Below are positions 8,047-16,252 of a stretch of DNA of 64,000 nucleotides, one piece after another. Position numbers and translations under genes: made by a program. This DNA is from Nostoc sp. MS1 (GTDB lineage Bacteria; Cyanobacteriota; Cyanobacteriia; Cyanobacteriales; Nostocaceae): the NCBI RefSeq assembly GCF_019976755.1, contig NZ_AP023441.1, positions 5,949,501 to 6,013,500 on the forward strand. Direction: 5' to 3'. Numbering within the stretch: the stretch's first letter is position 1; every line of letters begins with the position of its first letter. The notes beneath the pieces are model-generated. The model was not told the origin of the DNA, did no database searches, and worked only from the letters and a program-made list of their open reading frames with translations.

Positions 8047-8856
8047 CTAAAAAAATAACCCTAAATAAGCAGATAAGATGGGCTTGCCACCAAATAGTGT
8101 GATAAACGCTCCTAAAGCTAAGAAGGGGCCGAAGGGGATTTTTTGCCCCCATTTGCGTTTTGATAGCATGATGGCACTAATACCTACTAATGCGCCTAAT
8201 GAACAGGCGATAAACCCAGCCAGAAGCAAGTAGCGCCAACCTAACCACGCGCCCATCATGGCGGCGAGTTTGGCATCTCCTGCACCCATTGCTTCTTTTT
8301 GTAGGAAAATACCTAAAAGAGCGATCGCATCAAATAACCATAAGCCTAATACTGCCCCAACTATCCCCATCATGAGATGTCTAGCTATTGCTGACACGCT
8401 ACCTTCGTTGATATATCCCACAACTATTTGATAAACCAACCCTAATACCAACCCCGACTTAGTTAAGGGGCTAGGTAGGGTCATAGTATCCAGGTCAATC
8501 AGGGATAATGCTAATAACCAGCTACAAAATGTCCAATAACCTATGGTAATGATTGAAACATTAAATATAAAAAATATGAGGAGAAAAATTAGCCCTGTTG
8601 CGGCTTCCACCACAGGGTAACGCGGAGAAATCTGACTTTTACAAAAACGGCATCGTCCCTTTAACCATATCCAACCGAAAACCGGCACATTATCATAGGC
8701 TTTGAGTTGGTTTAAACAGTGAGGACAACGAGAAGGCGGCCACAAAACCGATAGGCCAGCCGGTAATCGATAAACTACCACATTAATAAAGCTGCCAATA
8801 GATGCACCCAAGGCGAAAACAATCATACTCGCCAGGGTAACTATCAAAGTATCCAT
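8047..8856 (-). CDS. pilD: Prepilin peptidase (type IV leader peptidase, A24)
   Basis: PilD cleaves and N-methylates type IV pilin precursors at the membrane, which is needed for pili and motility (including hormogonia) and DNA uptake. The 269 residues carry the cytoplasmic zinc-binding cysteines C44/C47 and C69/C72 (CPHC and CRFC). The two aspartates of the aspartyl protease site lie in the IDLD motif (121-123) and in GAGD (D194). Six to eight membrane helices surround them. Most of the rest matches family architecture. The ATG at 8856 is followed by a long hydrophobic helix, as expected. The gene is not with other pil genes here; cyanobacterial pil genes are often scattered. Confidence 0.93.
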   Translation of the reverse strand: MDTLIVTLASMIVFALGASIGSFINVVVYRLPAGLSVLWPPSRCPHCLNQLKAYDNVPVFGWIWLKGRCRFCKSQISPRYPVVEAATGLIFLLIFFIFNVSIITIGYWTFCSWLLALSLIDLDTMTLPSPLTKSGLVLGLVYQIVVGYINEGSVSAIARHLMMGIVGAVLGLWLFDAIALLGIFLQKEAMGAGDAKLAAMMGAWLGWRYLLLAGFIACSLGALVGISAIMLSKRKWGQKIPFGPFLALGAFITLFGGKPILSAYLGLFF

Positions 8857-8934
8857 ATGTCATTTGTCTTAAGTCCTGAGTCATTTGTCGTCCATCTTTT
8901 GGCAAATGTCGAGTGTCAATTCATACTCGCTCTT

Positions 8935-8970
8935 GACTAATGACCAATGACCAATGACCAATGACTAATA
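8935..8970. repeat. STRR heptamer array (AATGACC)
   Basis: AATGACC/AATGACT units are repeated about five times. The array runs right up to the stop codon of the small minus-strand gene at 8965. Confidence 0.8.
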
Positions 8971-9231
8971 CATATAAGATTCAATTTGACTCAATGGCAC
9001 AAAGCATTCTTGTGGTAAGAGTACTGGTTGATCTGTAAAAATTACTTTACCTCGATGAGTTACGCGGTTAATTGCTACACCAGAAGGCTGTCCAGCGATT
9101 TCTGGATGTACCTCACAGTGGGTATAGTAAATTTGTCCCGCAGCTCTGATGATGGCTGGGTCAATCAAAGGGGACTGGCTCTTTGGGGTAGTGGAGTTAA
9201 CTTTTCCTTGTCCTTGTTTTAAAGCGTACAC
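8965..9231 (-). CDS. Conserved-looking hypothetical small protein (88 aa)
   Basis: I do not recognise this protein. It starts with GTG at 9231 and has 88 residues, no membrane segment and no signal peptide. The middle part (about 24-85) is well ordered, with PAIIRAAGQIYYTHCEVHPE and VILFTDQ-like strands, suggesting a small alpha-beta domain. A plus-strand ORF overlaps it in another frame (9028-9222), but that reading is rich in unlikely residues. Codon use in the minus frame resembles its neighbours. It lies between pilD and leuB on the same strand and may share their transcripts. Its reality rests on the open frame and composition alone. Confidence 0.55.
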   Translation of the reverse strand: MYALKQGQGKVNSTTPKSQSPLIDPAIIRAAGQIYYTHCEVHPEIAGQPSGVAINRVTHRGKVIFTDQPVLLPQECFVPLSQIESYMY

Positions 9232-9317
9232 TATGCTGTTATGTGATTGCTAGATTTTGGTAACAGTTTAGCCGAAACTTCCAGAGTTGGTTGCCAATTT
9301 GGCGTTTTCCCTGAAAA

Positions 9318-10406
9318 TTATTCTTTTTCTAAGGCAGTTATAAGCGAGTCACCCATTGCCCGGCAACCTAAAAGATTCATACCCACTGACATTATATCGC
9401 CTGTGCGATCGCCTTGCTCTAGAACTTGTAATACAGCTTGTTCGATTTTGTCTGCTGCTTTGGGTTGGTCTAAGGCGTAGCGTAACATCATCGCCGCACT
9501 CAACACTTGGGCGAGGGGGTTGGCTTTATCAAGTCCGGCGATATCTGGAGCAGAACCGTGGACTGGTTCAAACACTCCCGGCCCCGATGCGCCAAGACTA
9601 GCGGAAGGTAACATACCGATACTACCCGTGAGCATAGCGGCCGCATCAGAGAGGATATCACCGAATAAATTACCTGTGACGATAGTATCGAATTGCTTAG
9701 GCGCACGTACTAACTGCATAGCTGCATTATCTACATATAGATGTGAGAGTTCCACATCGGGGTATTCTTGGGAAAGTTTGGTAATGCGATCGCGCCACAA
9801 TTGAGATACTTCTAATACATTGGCTTTATCCACCGAGCAAAGTTTACCCCGACGTTTCCGCGCCGTCTCAAAAGCTACCCTACCAATTCTGTCAATTTCT
9901 GATTCACTATAAACCATCGTATTGACACCGCGTTTCTCACCAGTCTCAGTTTCAAAAATCCCCTTGGGTTTGCCAAAGTAAATTCCCCCAGTGAGTTCGC
10001 GCACCACCATAATATCTACCCCTTCCACAACTTCCCGCTTTAAGGTAGAAGCATCAATTAACTGGGGTAAAATTTGGGCTGGGCGTAAATTCGCAAATAA
10101 CCCTAAGCCAGCGCGTAGTCCTAATAAACCCGCTTCTGGGCGTTGGTGCGAGGGTAGGGAGTCCCACTTGTAACCACCAATAGCGGCGAGTAATACAGCA
10201 TCACTGTTGCGGCAAGTTTCTAAAGTAGCGGCTGGTAGAGGTTCGCCAGTAGCGTCAATTGCTGCACCGCCAATTAAAGCTTCTTGGAAATCAAACAAAA
10301 TATCGAATTGCTGCCCTACGACTTTCAGCACATCTACCGCCACTGCCATAATTTCAGGGCCAATACCATCGCCAGGAAGTAGGGTAATTCGGTAGTTCTG
10401 AGTCAT
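9318..10406 (-). CDS. leuB: 3-isopropylmalate dehydrogenase
   Basis: LeuB oxidises and decarboxylates 3-isopropylmalate to 2-oxoisocaproate with NAD+ and Mg2+, the third step of leucine synthesis. At 362 residues it is full length. It starts NYRITLLPGDGIGPEIM, has the substrate-binding VRELTGGIYFG, the catalytic Lys region DKANVLEVSQLWR, the metal-binding aspartates in TIVTGNLFGDILSDAA, and the NAD-binding EPVHGSAPDIAG. The 3' end lies about 85 bases upstream of the small GTG-started gene on the same strand. No leuC or leuD is nearby. The start ATG at 10406 matches the family start. Confidence 0.96.
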   Translation of the reverse strand: MTQNYRITLLPGDGIGPEIMAVAVDVLKVVGQQFDILFDFQEALIGGAAIDATGEPLPAATLETCRNSDAVLLAAIGGYKWDSLPSHQRPEAGLLGLRAGLGLFANLRPAQILPQLIDASTLKREVVEGVDIMVVRELTGGIYFGKPKGIFETETGEKRGVNTMVYSESEIDRIGRVAFETARKRRGKLCSVDKANVLEVSQLWRDRITKLSQEYPDVELSHLYVDNAAMQLVRAPKQFDTIVTGNLFGDILSDAAAMLTGSIGMLPSASLGASGPGVFEPVHGSAPDIAGLDKANPLAQVLSAAMMLRYALDQPKAADKIEQAVLQVLEQGDRTGDIMSVGMNLLGCRAMGDSLITALEKE

Positions 10407-10471
10407 AGCTAGATTTTTATTTTGGTAAATGCTTGCAGATTAAATATCATACCGAGCAAGTGTACCAAGAT

Positions 10472-10503
10472 AATTCGTAATTCGTAATTCGTAATTCGTA
10501 ATT
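10472..10503. repeat. AATTCGT tandem repeat
   Basis: Four and a half units of AATTCGT lie between the leuB start region and the end of the HD gene. The stop codon of the minus-strand HD gene is TAA at the edge of this array. Confidence 0.8.
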
Positions 10504-11068
10504 ATTTTTTTTGTTCGAGTTCTTGAACAACTCGGATAAATTCCTCTGTCATCCAATCTGAGCCTGTTTCTGTGTATATTTGCTGTAACTCTCTGTAAAA
10601 CCACAAAGTACCTTCGCTACCTGCTTTAAACTCGCTCCAGATGCTACTACCCCGTAGTTGATAGTCGGCGAGTAAAGAACGTGCATTGTGTAGCTTATCG
10701 GCTAAAGATACTCGCCGGATAGAGGGTGAGGCATGACGTAGGTTAGTTAAATATCTTTGCTTGCGTTCCATCCAAGGTGGTTTCGGTTCAGTATCGCATT
10801 CAGTGCAACCATCAACTATAGCTACTACCGCCTCACCAAAAAATCGCCCCACCTCCTCACGAGTAGACTTACCCCCTTGGTCTTCAATACTATCGTGTAA
10901 TAAGGCAGCGATCGCTTCCTCCTCCGTTCCCCCAGCCTCCAGTACCAAAGCTGCCACACTCAACAAATGCGCTATATAAGGTACACCACTAATCTTCCGA
11001 GTTTGCCTAGCATGAAGACGAGTAGCATAAACCAACGCCGACTCAAATTTATCAGTTAGTTTTGTCAT
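10502..11068 (-). CDS. HD-domain phosphohydrolase, RelA/SpoT hydrolase-like
   Basis: This 188-residue single HD domain resembles the (p)ppGpp hydrolase half of SpoT and the stand-alone MESH1/small alarmone hydrolases. Metal ligands can be placed as H in the YIAHLLSVA stretch, HD in LLHDSIEDQGG, and D in SLADKLHNARSLL. No synthetase or TGS domain is present. The likely substrate is an alarmone or another nucleotide, but this is family inference. The start is ATG 11068, directly preceded by ATGACTA heptamers (11067-11095) rather than by a Shine-Dalgarno site. It borders the CRISPR-like gene remains at 11.2-12.2 kb; I have no evidence that the two are linked. Confidence 0.85.
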   Translation of the reverse strand: MTKLTDKFESALVYATRLHARQTRKISGVPYIAHLLSVAALVLEAGGTEEEAIAALLHDSIEDQGGKSTREEVGRFFGEAVVAIVDGCTECDTEPKPPWMERKQRYLTNLRHASPSIRRVSLADKLHNARSLLADYQLRGSSIWSEFKAGSEGTLWFYRELQQIYTETGSDWMTEEFIRVVQELEQKK

Positions 11069-11210
11069 TAGTCATTAGTCATTAGTTATTAGTAGAGTAA
11101 GTATTACTTACCAGAATCATCTTAATTTTTTAATTTGAGCGACTGAATACATCGCTAATAAAACTAGTAAAACCTCCTCGCCCCGCGCCCCTCTGCGTTT
11201 AAAAATTACT

Positions 11211-11346
11211 CTAATCCCGATGATAAAACTGAAACTCCTTCGCCACATCAGCCGCAATACCCTGACGTAAATCAAAAGGAAAAATCACCTCACACTTAGG
11301 TCGCCATGCCCGTAGCCGAATAATCACATTTCTCAAAGTTGTCTTA
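11211..11346 (-). pseudogene. 3' remnant of a WYL-domain regulator (CRISPR-associated type?)
   Basis: The minus strand is open from 11346 to a TAG at 11211-11213, about 44 codons, with no start codon of its own. It reads VIIRLRAWRPKCEVIFPFDL and ends QFYHRD. This resembles the C-terminal end of WYL-domain regulators, including the cyanobacterial CRISPR-associated group; the match is from memory of the family pattern. It abuts, in the opposite direction, the truncated kinase-like frame starting near 11335. The joint therefore looks like a deletion end point. Confidence 0.4.
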
Positions 11347-11940
11347 TGTGGCTTTGCAAATACCGGAAAGACTTGCTTCCGCGAGGGATTAAAACAAGCA
11401 CTATTGCAGATTTCCGACGCGCCGGAATATTACTTTATTTCCGGCTGTCCTGATGGCGATGGTTCTTGGTTCAGCGAAACGGCTAGACGAGATCCTGATT
11501 TAGCGGCTTATTTGAAAGCACAATACAAAGCTGGATTTACGCCAGAGTTCGCCCAATTGAAGGCGCAGGAAGTGAGGGGAGTTAATATACCGATATTCGT
11601 CTTTGATGTTGGGGGAAAAATATCCGACGAGAACCGCTTGATTATGTCGGAAGCCACCCATGCAGTGATTTTAGTTAAAGATGAAGCGGAAATTGAACCT
11701 TGGCAAAGGTTATGTGATGAGTTGAAGTTATCAGTTATTGCGATCGTTCTCAGTGACTTCTTGGGGAACAATGATGTAGTTGTGTCGAAAGAGCCAATTT
11801 TGCGGGGTACGGTGCATAAGTTACAGCGTGGCGAGGATGTATCACAGCGTCCGATGGTGCAAAGTTTGGCACAGATTTTAGTGGGGTTGTGTAGAAATTC
11901 GCTTTTAAACTTCCTGCTAGTGATGACTATTCTCCTGTAA
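11335..11940 (+). pseudogene. 5'-truncated P-loop (AAA/kinase) half of a Csx3-type protein
   Basis: Read upstream of the first TTG (11404), the same frame stays open to a TAG at 11314-11316. It encodes VLCGFANTGKTCFREGLK (from 11341), a perfect Walker A motif. Further on it has ISGCPDGDGSWF, FVFDVGGKISDENRL, HAVILVKDE and LRGTVHKLQRGEDVSQRP. I recognise these as the ATPase half of cyanobacterial Csx3-AAA fusions, which degrade cyclic tetra-adenylate in type III CRISPR defence. No ATG, GTG or TTG lies before the Walker A motif, and the Csx3 (ring nuclease) half is missing. The last 13 codons after LVGLCRN look unrelated. Hence I call a pseudogene. The family assignment is moderately sure. Confidence 0.55.
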
Positions 11941-12184
11941 ATATTGATTATCATTGCTTCAAAAATTGGAAACCAATAGTCCCAGAGCCAGACATGGTTC
12001 TACTAATTATGATTGGAGAAATAGTAGAGACAGCTTAGGCTTATTTGGTCATTTTTTTAAATGGGATGAATAGCTAGGAAATCATAAAATAAATGATTTT
12101 GATTATATAAACGGAAAATATACTAATAAAGAAATAAGACAAAAAATATTAGGTATATTAGCGCTTATTCAAAAATTAGAATAA
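11895..12184 (+). pseudogene. Decayed unknown ORF with a frameshift and an internal stop
   Basis: Two frames join into one protein-like reading. The first is KFAFKLPASDDYSPVNIDYH onward from 11895. Near 11990 the reading shifts to a second frame, GSTNYDWRNSRDSLGLFGHF onward, ending in IRQKILGILALIQKLE before TAA at 12182-12184. One amber codon (after FFKWDE, near 12073) interrupts the second frame. I do not recognise the family. It follows the Csx3-type remnant directly and overlaps its tail in another frame, so both probably belong to one eroding accessory segment. Confidence 0.45.
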
Positions 12185-12221
12185 CAAACGCCAAAGTATT
12201 TATGCAAGAGGTCTACTGTAC

Positions 12222-12258
12222 AAAAAACCCCAGATTCACCTAGAATTTGGGGTTTTTC
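12222..12258 (-). terminator. Bidirectional terminator after the NIL gene
   Basis: AAAAACCCCA (12223-12232) pairs with TGGGGTTTTT (12248-12257) around an inner GATTC/GAATT match. The minus-strand reading ends in a T run, right for the gene ending at 12289. The plus strand also ends in TTTTTCTTTT and could stop transcription from the accessory remnants. Confidence 0.8.
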
Positions 12259-12288
12259 TTTTAATTGCAAACAGTAATACTCAAGGAA

Positions 12289-12567
12289 TTACCAATTACC
12301 TACTTTGGTTTCATCCCAAACTTCCAACTCTAATTCTTGTAGATAGTTCAGCCCACTTTTAATTTGTGCATCTGTACCTTGTAAATCCAAATCAAACCAA
12401 CCATCGCCAACAGCATTGGCTCCTAAAATCGCCGCAGCAATATTTACAGTCAAACCATATTCTGATACTAGGCGAGAAATTACAGGTTCCTGGTGATAGT
12501 CTTTAGGAATCCGTAATCGAATCCTTTTATTGGTAAGCGTTTTGTCACTAGCCATATTTGAACTCAC
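12289..12567 (-). CDS. Stand-alone NIL-domain protein of the sulfate gene cluster
   Basis: The 92-residue protein is a single ferredoxin-like NIL domain, better known as the C-terminal regulatory domain of the methionine ABC ATPase MetN. The motif VNIAAAILGANAVGDGWFDL (residues about 40-59) corresponds to the NIL stretch. Its place as the last gene of an sbpA-cysT-cysW row suggests a role with the sulfate permease, perhaps as a small-molecule sensor or as a subunit acting on a separately coded ATPase. That is inference from position. ATG 12567 and the inner ATG 12555 (MASDK) are both possible starts. A clear terminator follows. Confidence 0.8.
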   Translation of the reverse strand: MSSNMASDKTLTNKRIRLRIPKDYHQEPVISRLVSEYGLTVNIAAAILGANAVGDGWFDLDLQGTDAQIKSGLNYLQELELEVWDETKVGNW

Positions 12568-12598
12568 CGATTATTTTGATTAGGGACTGAACTAGGGA

Positions 12599-12715
12599 TG
12601 GAGAGATGGGGGAGATGAGGGAGATGAGGGAGAAAAACTATTGACTGTGGACTGTGGACTAATGACCAATGACCAATGACCAATGACCAATAACCAATAA
12701 CCATTTACTCCACAT
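12599..12715. repeat. STRR composite between cysW and the NIL gene
   Basis: GAGATGAGG units, GACTGTG units and then AATGACC/AATAACC heptamers sit side by side. The TAA of cysW is at the edge of the array. The array would be in the middle of the sulfate operon transcript. Confidence 0.8.
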
Positions 12716-13580
12716 CCTTAATGCGGGTTCTGCGTTCTACAATCTCTTTCAATACTAGAGTAACTACTGCTAGTAAGGCTAAGAGAACGGCCGCAGAGAA
12801 GGCTGCTTCTGTTTCGTACTGCTTGTAAGCATCTTCTACAAACAGGGGTAAACTCTGGGTTTGATTGGCAATGTTACCAGATACTACTGATACTGCACCA
12901 AATTCACCCATTGCTCTGGCGTTGGTTAAAATTATGCCGTAGAGTAAGCCCCAGCGAATACCAGGTAGGGTGACGCGCCAAAATGTTTGCCACTCACTTG
13001 CACCCAAAGTTTTGGCTGCTTCTTCTTGGTCTTTGCCAAATTCTTCTAATACGGGAATTACTTCACGAGCGACAAAGGGCATACTCACGAATGCTGTAGC
13101 TAGTACCATCCCTGGAAAGGCAAAGATGATTTTAATATCATGTGCTTCCAGCAAAGGCCCAAACCAGCCATTACGCCCATACAGTAAGACAATCATTAAG
13201 CCTGCGACTACGGGCGAAATGGAGAAGGGCAAATCGATGATACTTAATACTAAAGCACGTCCGGGAAATTTGTGACGCGCGATCGCCCAAGCTGCACATA
13301 AGCCAAATACTGTATTTAAAGGTACTGCTATTAACGCTAATAGTAGGGTTAACCAAGCGGCGCTGAGAAAGTCGCTATGGGTGAGGTTCTCGAAGAATGG
13401 CCCTATTCCTTTACTGAAGGCTTGCACAAATACGTTGAGTGCAGGGATATATTGAACTAGGGCTAAATAGGCGATCGCTACAAAAATTAAAATTGCTGGC
13501 ACAAAACTGTTTTTTTGTGGAGGTCTAGCTTTTCCCTTCTCACTCCCAGATGAGTGTAATTTTGGCTCATTTACTGTCAT
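12705..13580 (-). CDS. cysW: Sulfate ABC transporter permease CysW
   Basis: CysW is one of the two membrane subunits of the sulfate/thiosulfate importer. The 291 residues hold six membrane helices. The EAA loop that docks on the ATPase is EEAAKTLGASEWQTFWRVTL (from about residue 186). NARAMGEFGAVSVVSGN, near the end of helix 5, is also typical of sulfate permeases. Its start overlaps the end of cysT by 14 bases, which implies translational coupling. The N-terminal 20 residues before the first helix are polar and basic, as in cyanobacterial relatives. CysA, the ATPase, is not in the window. Confidence 0.93.
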   Translation of the reverse strand: MTVNEPKLHSSGSEKGKARPPQKNSFVPAILIFVAIAYLALVQYIPALNVFVQAFSKGIGPFFENLTHSDFLSAAWLTLLLALIAVPLNTVFGLCAAWAIARHKFPGRALVLSIIDLPFSISPVVAGLMIVLLYGRNGWFGPLLEAHDIKIIFAFPGMVLATAFVSMPFVAREVIPVLEEFGKDQEEAAKTLGASEWQTFWRVTLPGIRWGLLYGIILTNARAMGEFGAVSVVSGNIANQTQSLPLFVEDAYKQYETEAAFSAAVLLALLAVVTLVLKEIVERRTRIKDVE

Positions 13581-14442
13581 ATCTTCTTGACCACGCTTGT
13601 AACAAGTTAATTCCTAATAGCAGTACCAAAGAAATTGTTAGCAGAACTACACCAATTACTGTCGCACCGGAATAGTCATACTGCTCTAATCTTTGGAAAA
13701 TCAACACTGGCGCAATCAAATCTTCATAGGGTGTATTTGAAGAAATAATTACAGTCGAGCCATACTCACCCACAGCGCGGGAAAAGCCCAAGGCAACACC
13801 AGTTAAAATCGAGGGGAACAACGGGGGTAATATCACTTTCCAAAATGTTTGCCATTGGGAAGCACCTAAAGACCAAGCTGCTTCTTCAACGTCATGTTCT
13901 ACCTCTTGCAATACAGGTTGTACTGTTCTGACGATAAAGGGTAAGGAAATAAATACCATTGCCACCCAAACCCCTAAACGGGTGAATGATACTTTAATTC
14001 CTAAAGGTGTTAATAAAGAACCAATCCAGCCATTATCACTATACACTGTTGCCAGTGTTAAACCTGCAACAGAAGTTGGTAGTGCAAACGGTAAATCTAC
14101 GGTAGCATCTACTATTCTTTTAAGGGGGAAATCATAGCGCACCAATACCCAAGCAATCAACGTACCAAATACGCCATTGAGCAAAGCTGCCAATAAAGAA
14201 GTAACAAAGGTGACATTATATGTAGCTAATGCAATCTCACTAGTAGCAATTCGCCAAAACTCAGAGGGCGTTTCTGTACTAGCTTTGAGAAACATGGCAA
14301 TTACAGGAGCAAATAACATCACTGTTAAATATGCAATAGTAATACGCCAAGTCCAAGGCAGATTCAACGCTTTTTTTATCAATGTTTTTGATTTAGGCGT
14401 TTTATTGTCAGCTTCAGCAGTAGGAGATAAAGTCATATACAA
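13567..14442 (-). CDS. cysT: Sulfate ABC transporter permease CysT (CysU)
   Basis: CysT pairs with CysW to form the transmembrane channel of the sulfate importer. The 291 residues have six helices and the EAA motif EEAAWSLGASQWQTFWKVIL. Helix 2 and 3 residues such as WVLVRYDFPLKRIVDATVDL and the signature SRAVGEYGSTVIISSN follow family patterns. It is the second gene of the sbpA-cysT-cysW-NIL row, about 105 bases after sbpA; that gap carries TGGTAAT/CCCATTA repeats. The ORF opens with MYMTLSPTAE, and the second ATG at 14436 is an equal candidate. The 3' end overlaps cysW. Confidence 0.93.
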   Translation of the reverse strand: MYMTLSPTAEADNKTPKSKTLIKKALNLPWTWRITIAYLTVMLFAPVIAMFLKASTETPSEFWRIATSEIALATYNVTFVTSLLAALLNGVFGTLIAWVLVRYDFPLKRIVDATVDLPFALPTSVAGLTLATVYSDNGWIGSLLTPLGIKVSFTRLGVWVAMVFISLPFIVRTVQPVLQEVEHDVEEAAWSLGASQWQTFWKVILPPLFPSILTGVALGFSRAVGEYGSTVIISSNTPYEDLIAPVLIFQRLEQYDYSGATVIGVVLLTISLVLLLGINLLQAWSRRYDSK

Positions 14443-14472
14443 TTCAACATGAAAAAATACGTCATATTTAGC

Positions 14473-14551
14473 TCATTTGGTAATTGGTGATTGGTAATTG
14501 GTAACTGCTGAAAAATTTCTACCCATTACCCATTACCCATTACCCATTTAC
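14473..14551. repeat. TTGGTAA / CCCATTA repeat pair between sbpA and cysT
   Basis: GGTAATT-type units (14479-14507) are followed by four CCCATTA units (14523-14550). The TAA stop of the minus-strand sbpA gene is at the edge of the second group. The two groups are partly complementary and could fold back in the RNA. Confidence 0.75.
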
Positions 14552-15693
14552 CGTTTCTTTTTGGCTTGAATTTGGTCAAAAACACCGCCATCAGCAAAGA
14601 ACTTTTTATCAACTTCTGCCCAGCCACCCAAGTCTTGAACAGTACCCAAAGTTTTTACCTTGGGAAACTTATCTGCTACTTCTTTGCTTTGAGCTATTTT
14701 TTCGTCTACTGGACGAAATCCTAATTTCACAAACTCTTCTTGTGCTTCTGGTGTGTAGAGGAATTTGACAAAGCCTTCTGCCACTTCTCTAATGCCATGC
14801 TTATCGACATTCTTGTCTACCACAGCAATGGGGTTATCAATAGAAATATTGACATCAGGTATTACATAATCTACTTTAGTGCCTTTTTGCTGTGCCAGGA
14901 TAACTTCATTTTCGTAATTGATTAAAGCGTCACCTTGCCCTTTGCTAAAGGTATCAGTAGCTTCCCGCGCATCTTTGGCTAAAATCGGTACGTTACGATA
15001 AACTTGACTGACAAATTCTGTTGCCTTGGCTTCATCTGCACCAGTCTTGATGGCGGAGTTCCATAAAGCTAAGAAGTTCCAGCGTGCTACACCTGAAGTT
15101 TTAGGGTCAGCTGTGATTACTTTAACACCATCTTTAGCTAAGTCTGCCCAAGTTTTGATACCTTTGGGGTTGCCTGCACGAGTAATGATTGCAGCTACAG
15201 ATTTGGAAACAATACCATTATTAGGATTTTCTTGTTCCCATCCTGGCTGAATTAATCCAGCTTTCTCAATTTTTTGAGTATCTAAAGCCAAGGCCAAGTG
15301 GACAACATCTGCCTCTAAACCATCAATTACGGCACGAGTTTGTGAGCCAGAACCACCATAACTCTGCTTAAAAGTGACAGTTTGGTTATGCTCTTGCTTC
15401 CATTTTTCGACAAATTTAGGAATGATGGCCTCGTGGGCTGCTTTGGTAACAGCAAAGGAAACTAGGGTTAATTCTACATTTTGTTTGTTAGCAGCAACAG
15501 GATTAGCAGTTGGGTTTTCTGTGGCAGTATTATTGCCATTACTACCACCAGTACAGGCGGCTAACGCTACACTCAAAACCGCTCCCACCAATACTAGTGA
15601 CACAAAGCCTTTTAATGAGTTCAAGCTGAATCTACGTATTGTCTGCTCTACTTTCAGTAACAATTTTTCTAAAGGACGCTGCCACAGGTTCAT
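14548..15693 (-). CDS. sbpA: Sulfate-binding lipoprotein SbpA (copy 1)
   Basis: This is the high-affinity sulfate-binding protein that delivers sulfate to CysT/CysW. The N-terminus has a basic start, a hydrophobic stretch (29-46) and a lipobox LAAC with C47, so I expect a lipid-anchored protein. Sulfate-binding motifs include SYGGSGSQTRAVIDGLEADV and the loop around ADPKTSGVARWNFLALWNSA. The start ATG at 15693 has AAGGAG six bases upstream. It is the first gene of the sbpA-cysT-cysW-NIL row. The second binding protein at 16253, transcribed away from it, is similar over the mature part but has a different signal. The 381 residues are a normal length. Confidence 0.93.
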   Translation of the reverse strand: MNLWQRPLEKLLLKVEQTIRRFSLNSLKGFVSLVLVGAVLSVALAACTGGSNGNNTATENPTANPVAANKQNVELTLVSFAVTKAAHEAIIPKFVEKWKQEHNQTVTFKQSYGGSGSQTRAVIDGLEADVVHLALALDTQKIEKAGLIQPGWEQENPNNGIVSKSVAAIITRAGNPKGIKTWADLAKDGVKVITADPKTSGVARWNFLALWNSAIKTGADEAKATEFVSQVYRNVPILAKDAREATDTFSKGQGDALINYENEVILAQQKGTKVDYVIPDVNISIDNPIAVVDKNVDKHGIREVAEGFVKFLYTPEAQEEFVKLGFRPVDEKIAQSKEVADKFPKVKTLGTVQDLGGWAEVDKKFFADGGVFDQIQAKKKR

Positions 15694-16252
15694 TTATTCT
15701 CCTTCGGGTTAATCTACAGTTAATTGATTGGAATACTAATATTACAGTTTAACGATACATAGATAATCGCAGATACTTACTCCATAAACAATAAGAAAAC
15801 TTCACATTCTCGATAGAGAATATGGTAAATGAAGTAATTCTACCAGCTTACTTAGCAAGTAAAAATGCTGTTAATCTTCGGTGTCATTTGACGATCGCAT
15901 TTCCCACTCTGTATTCAAAGTAACCTGTTAATATATAGCTACTTATTATTATTTGACTAAATTTAATTCGATATTTTTTAGCTAAAGTCTTCTCTAGCAA
16001 AGCTTACAGCTTCTAATGGTATCAGGAGAGCGATCGCCATTTAATAGTTCAAATATTCGTATATTCCGAAATTTTGTTTATCACTTTACTTTTTTATAAC
16101 GTCGTTTTACGATAGACATACCGTAAATTAACAGTAAAAAAACGGAGCAGTAAGTTGTAGTATTTAGTACTCTTATTGCCCCGAATTTACATTGTCTTTG
16201 TCTGGAATTTGCATCGACTAATCGCAGTTAGCTACTCAGTGAAACACATCCC
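15694..16252. other. Divergent promoter region of the two sulfate-binding genes
   Basis: About 560 bases separate the two divergent sbpA genes. No ORF is credible. It must carry both promoters and probably sulfur control sites; I could not place a CysR-type site. One motif fits the NtcA consensus GTA-N8-TAC exactly (16157-16170). Confidence 0.6.
16157..16170 (+). promoter_or_regulatory. Candidate NtcA site (GTA-N8-TAC)
   Basis: GTAGTATTTAGTAC matches the NtcA consensus. A TACATT box at 16188-16193 could be the -10, with spacing a little short of the usual class II layout. It lies 83 bases before the second sbpA gene. A match this short arises by chance about 16 times in 64 kb, so support is weak. 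Confidence 0.25.

Noticed and set aside
9028..9222. Plus-strand ORF opposite the 88-residue gene
   Set aside because: It is a shadow frame with implausible composition; the minus-strand frame is more protein-like.
10761..10979. Plus-strand ORF within the HD hydrolase gene
   Set aside because: Shadow frame of a well-supported gene on the minus strand.
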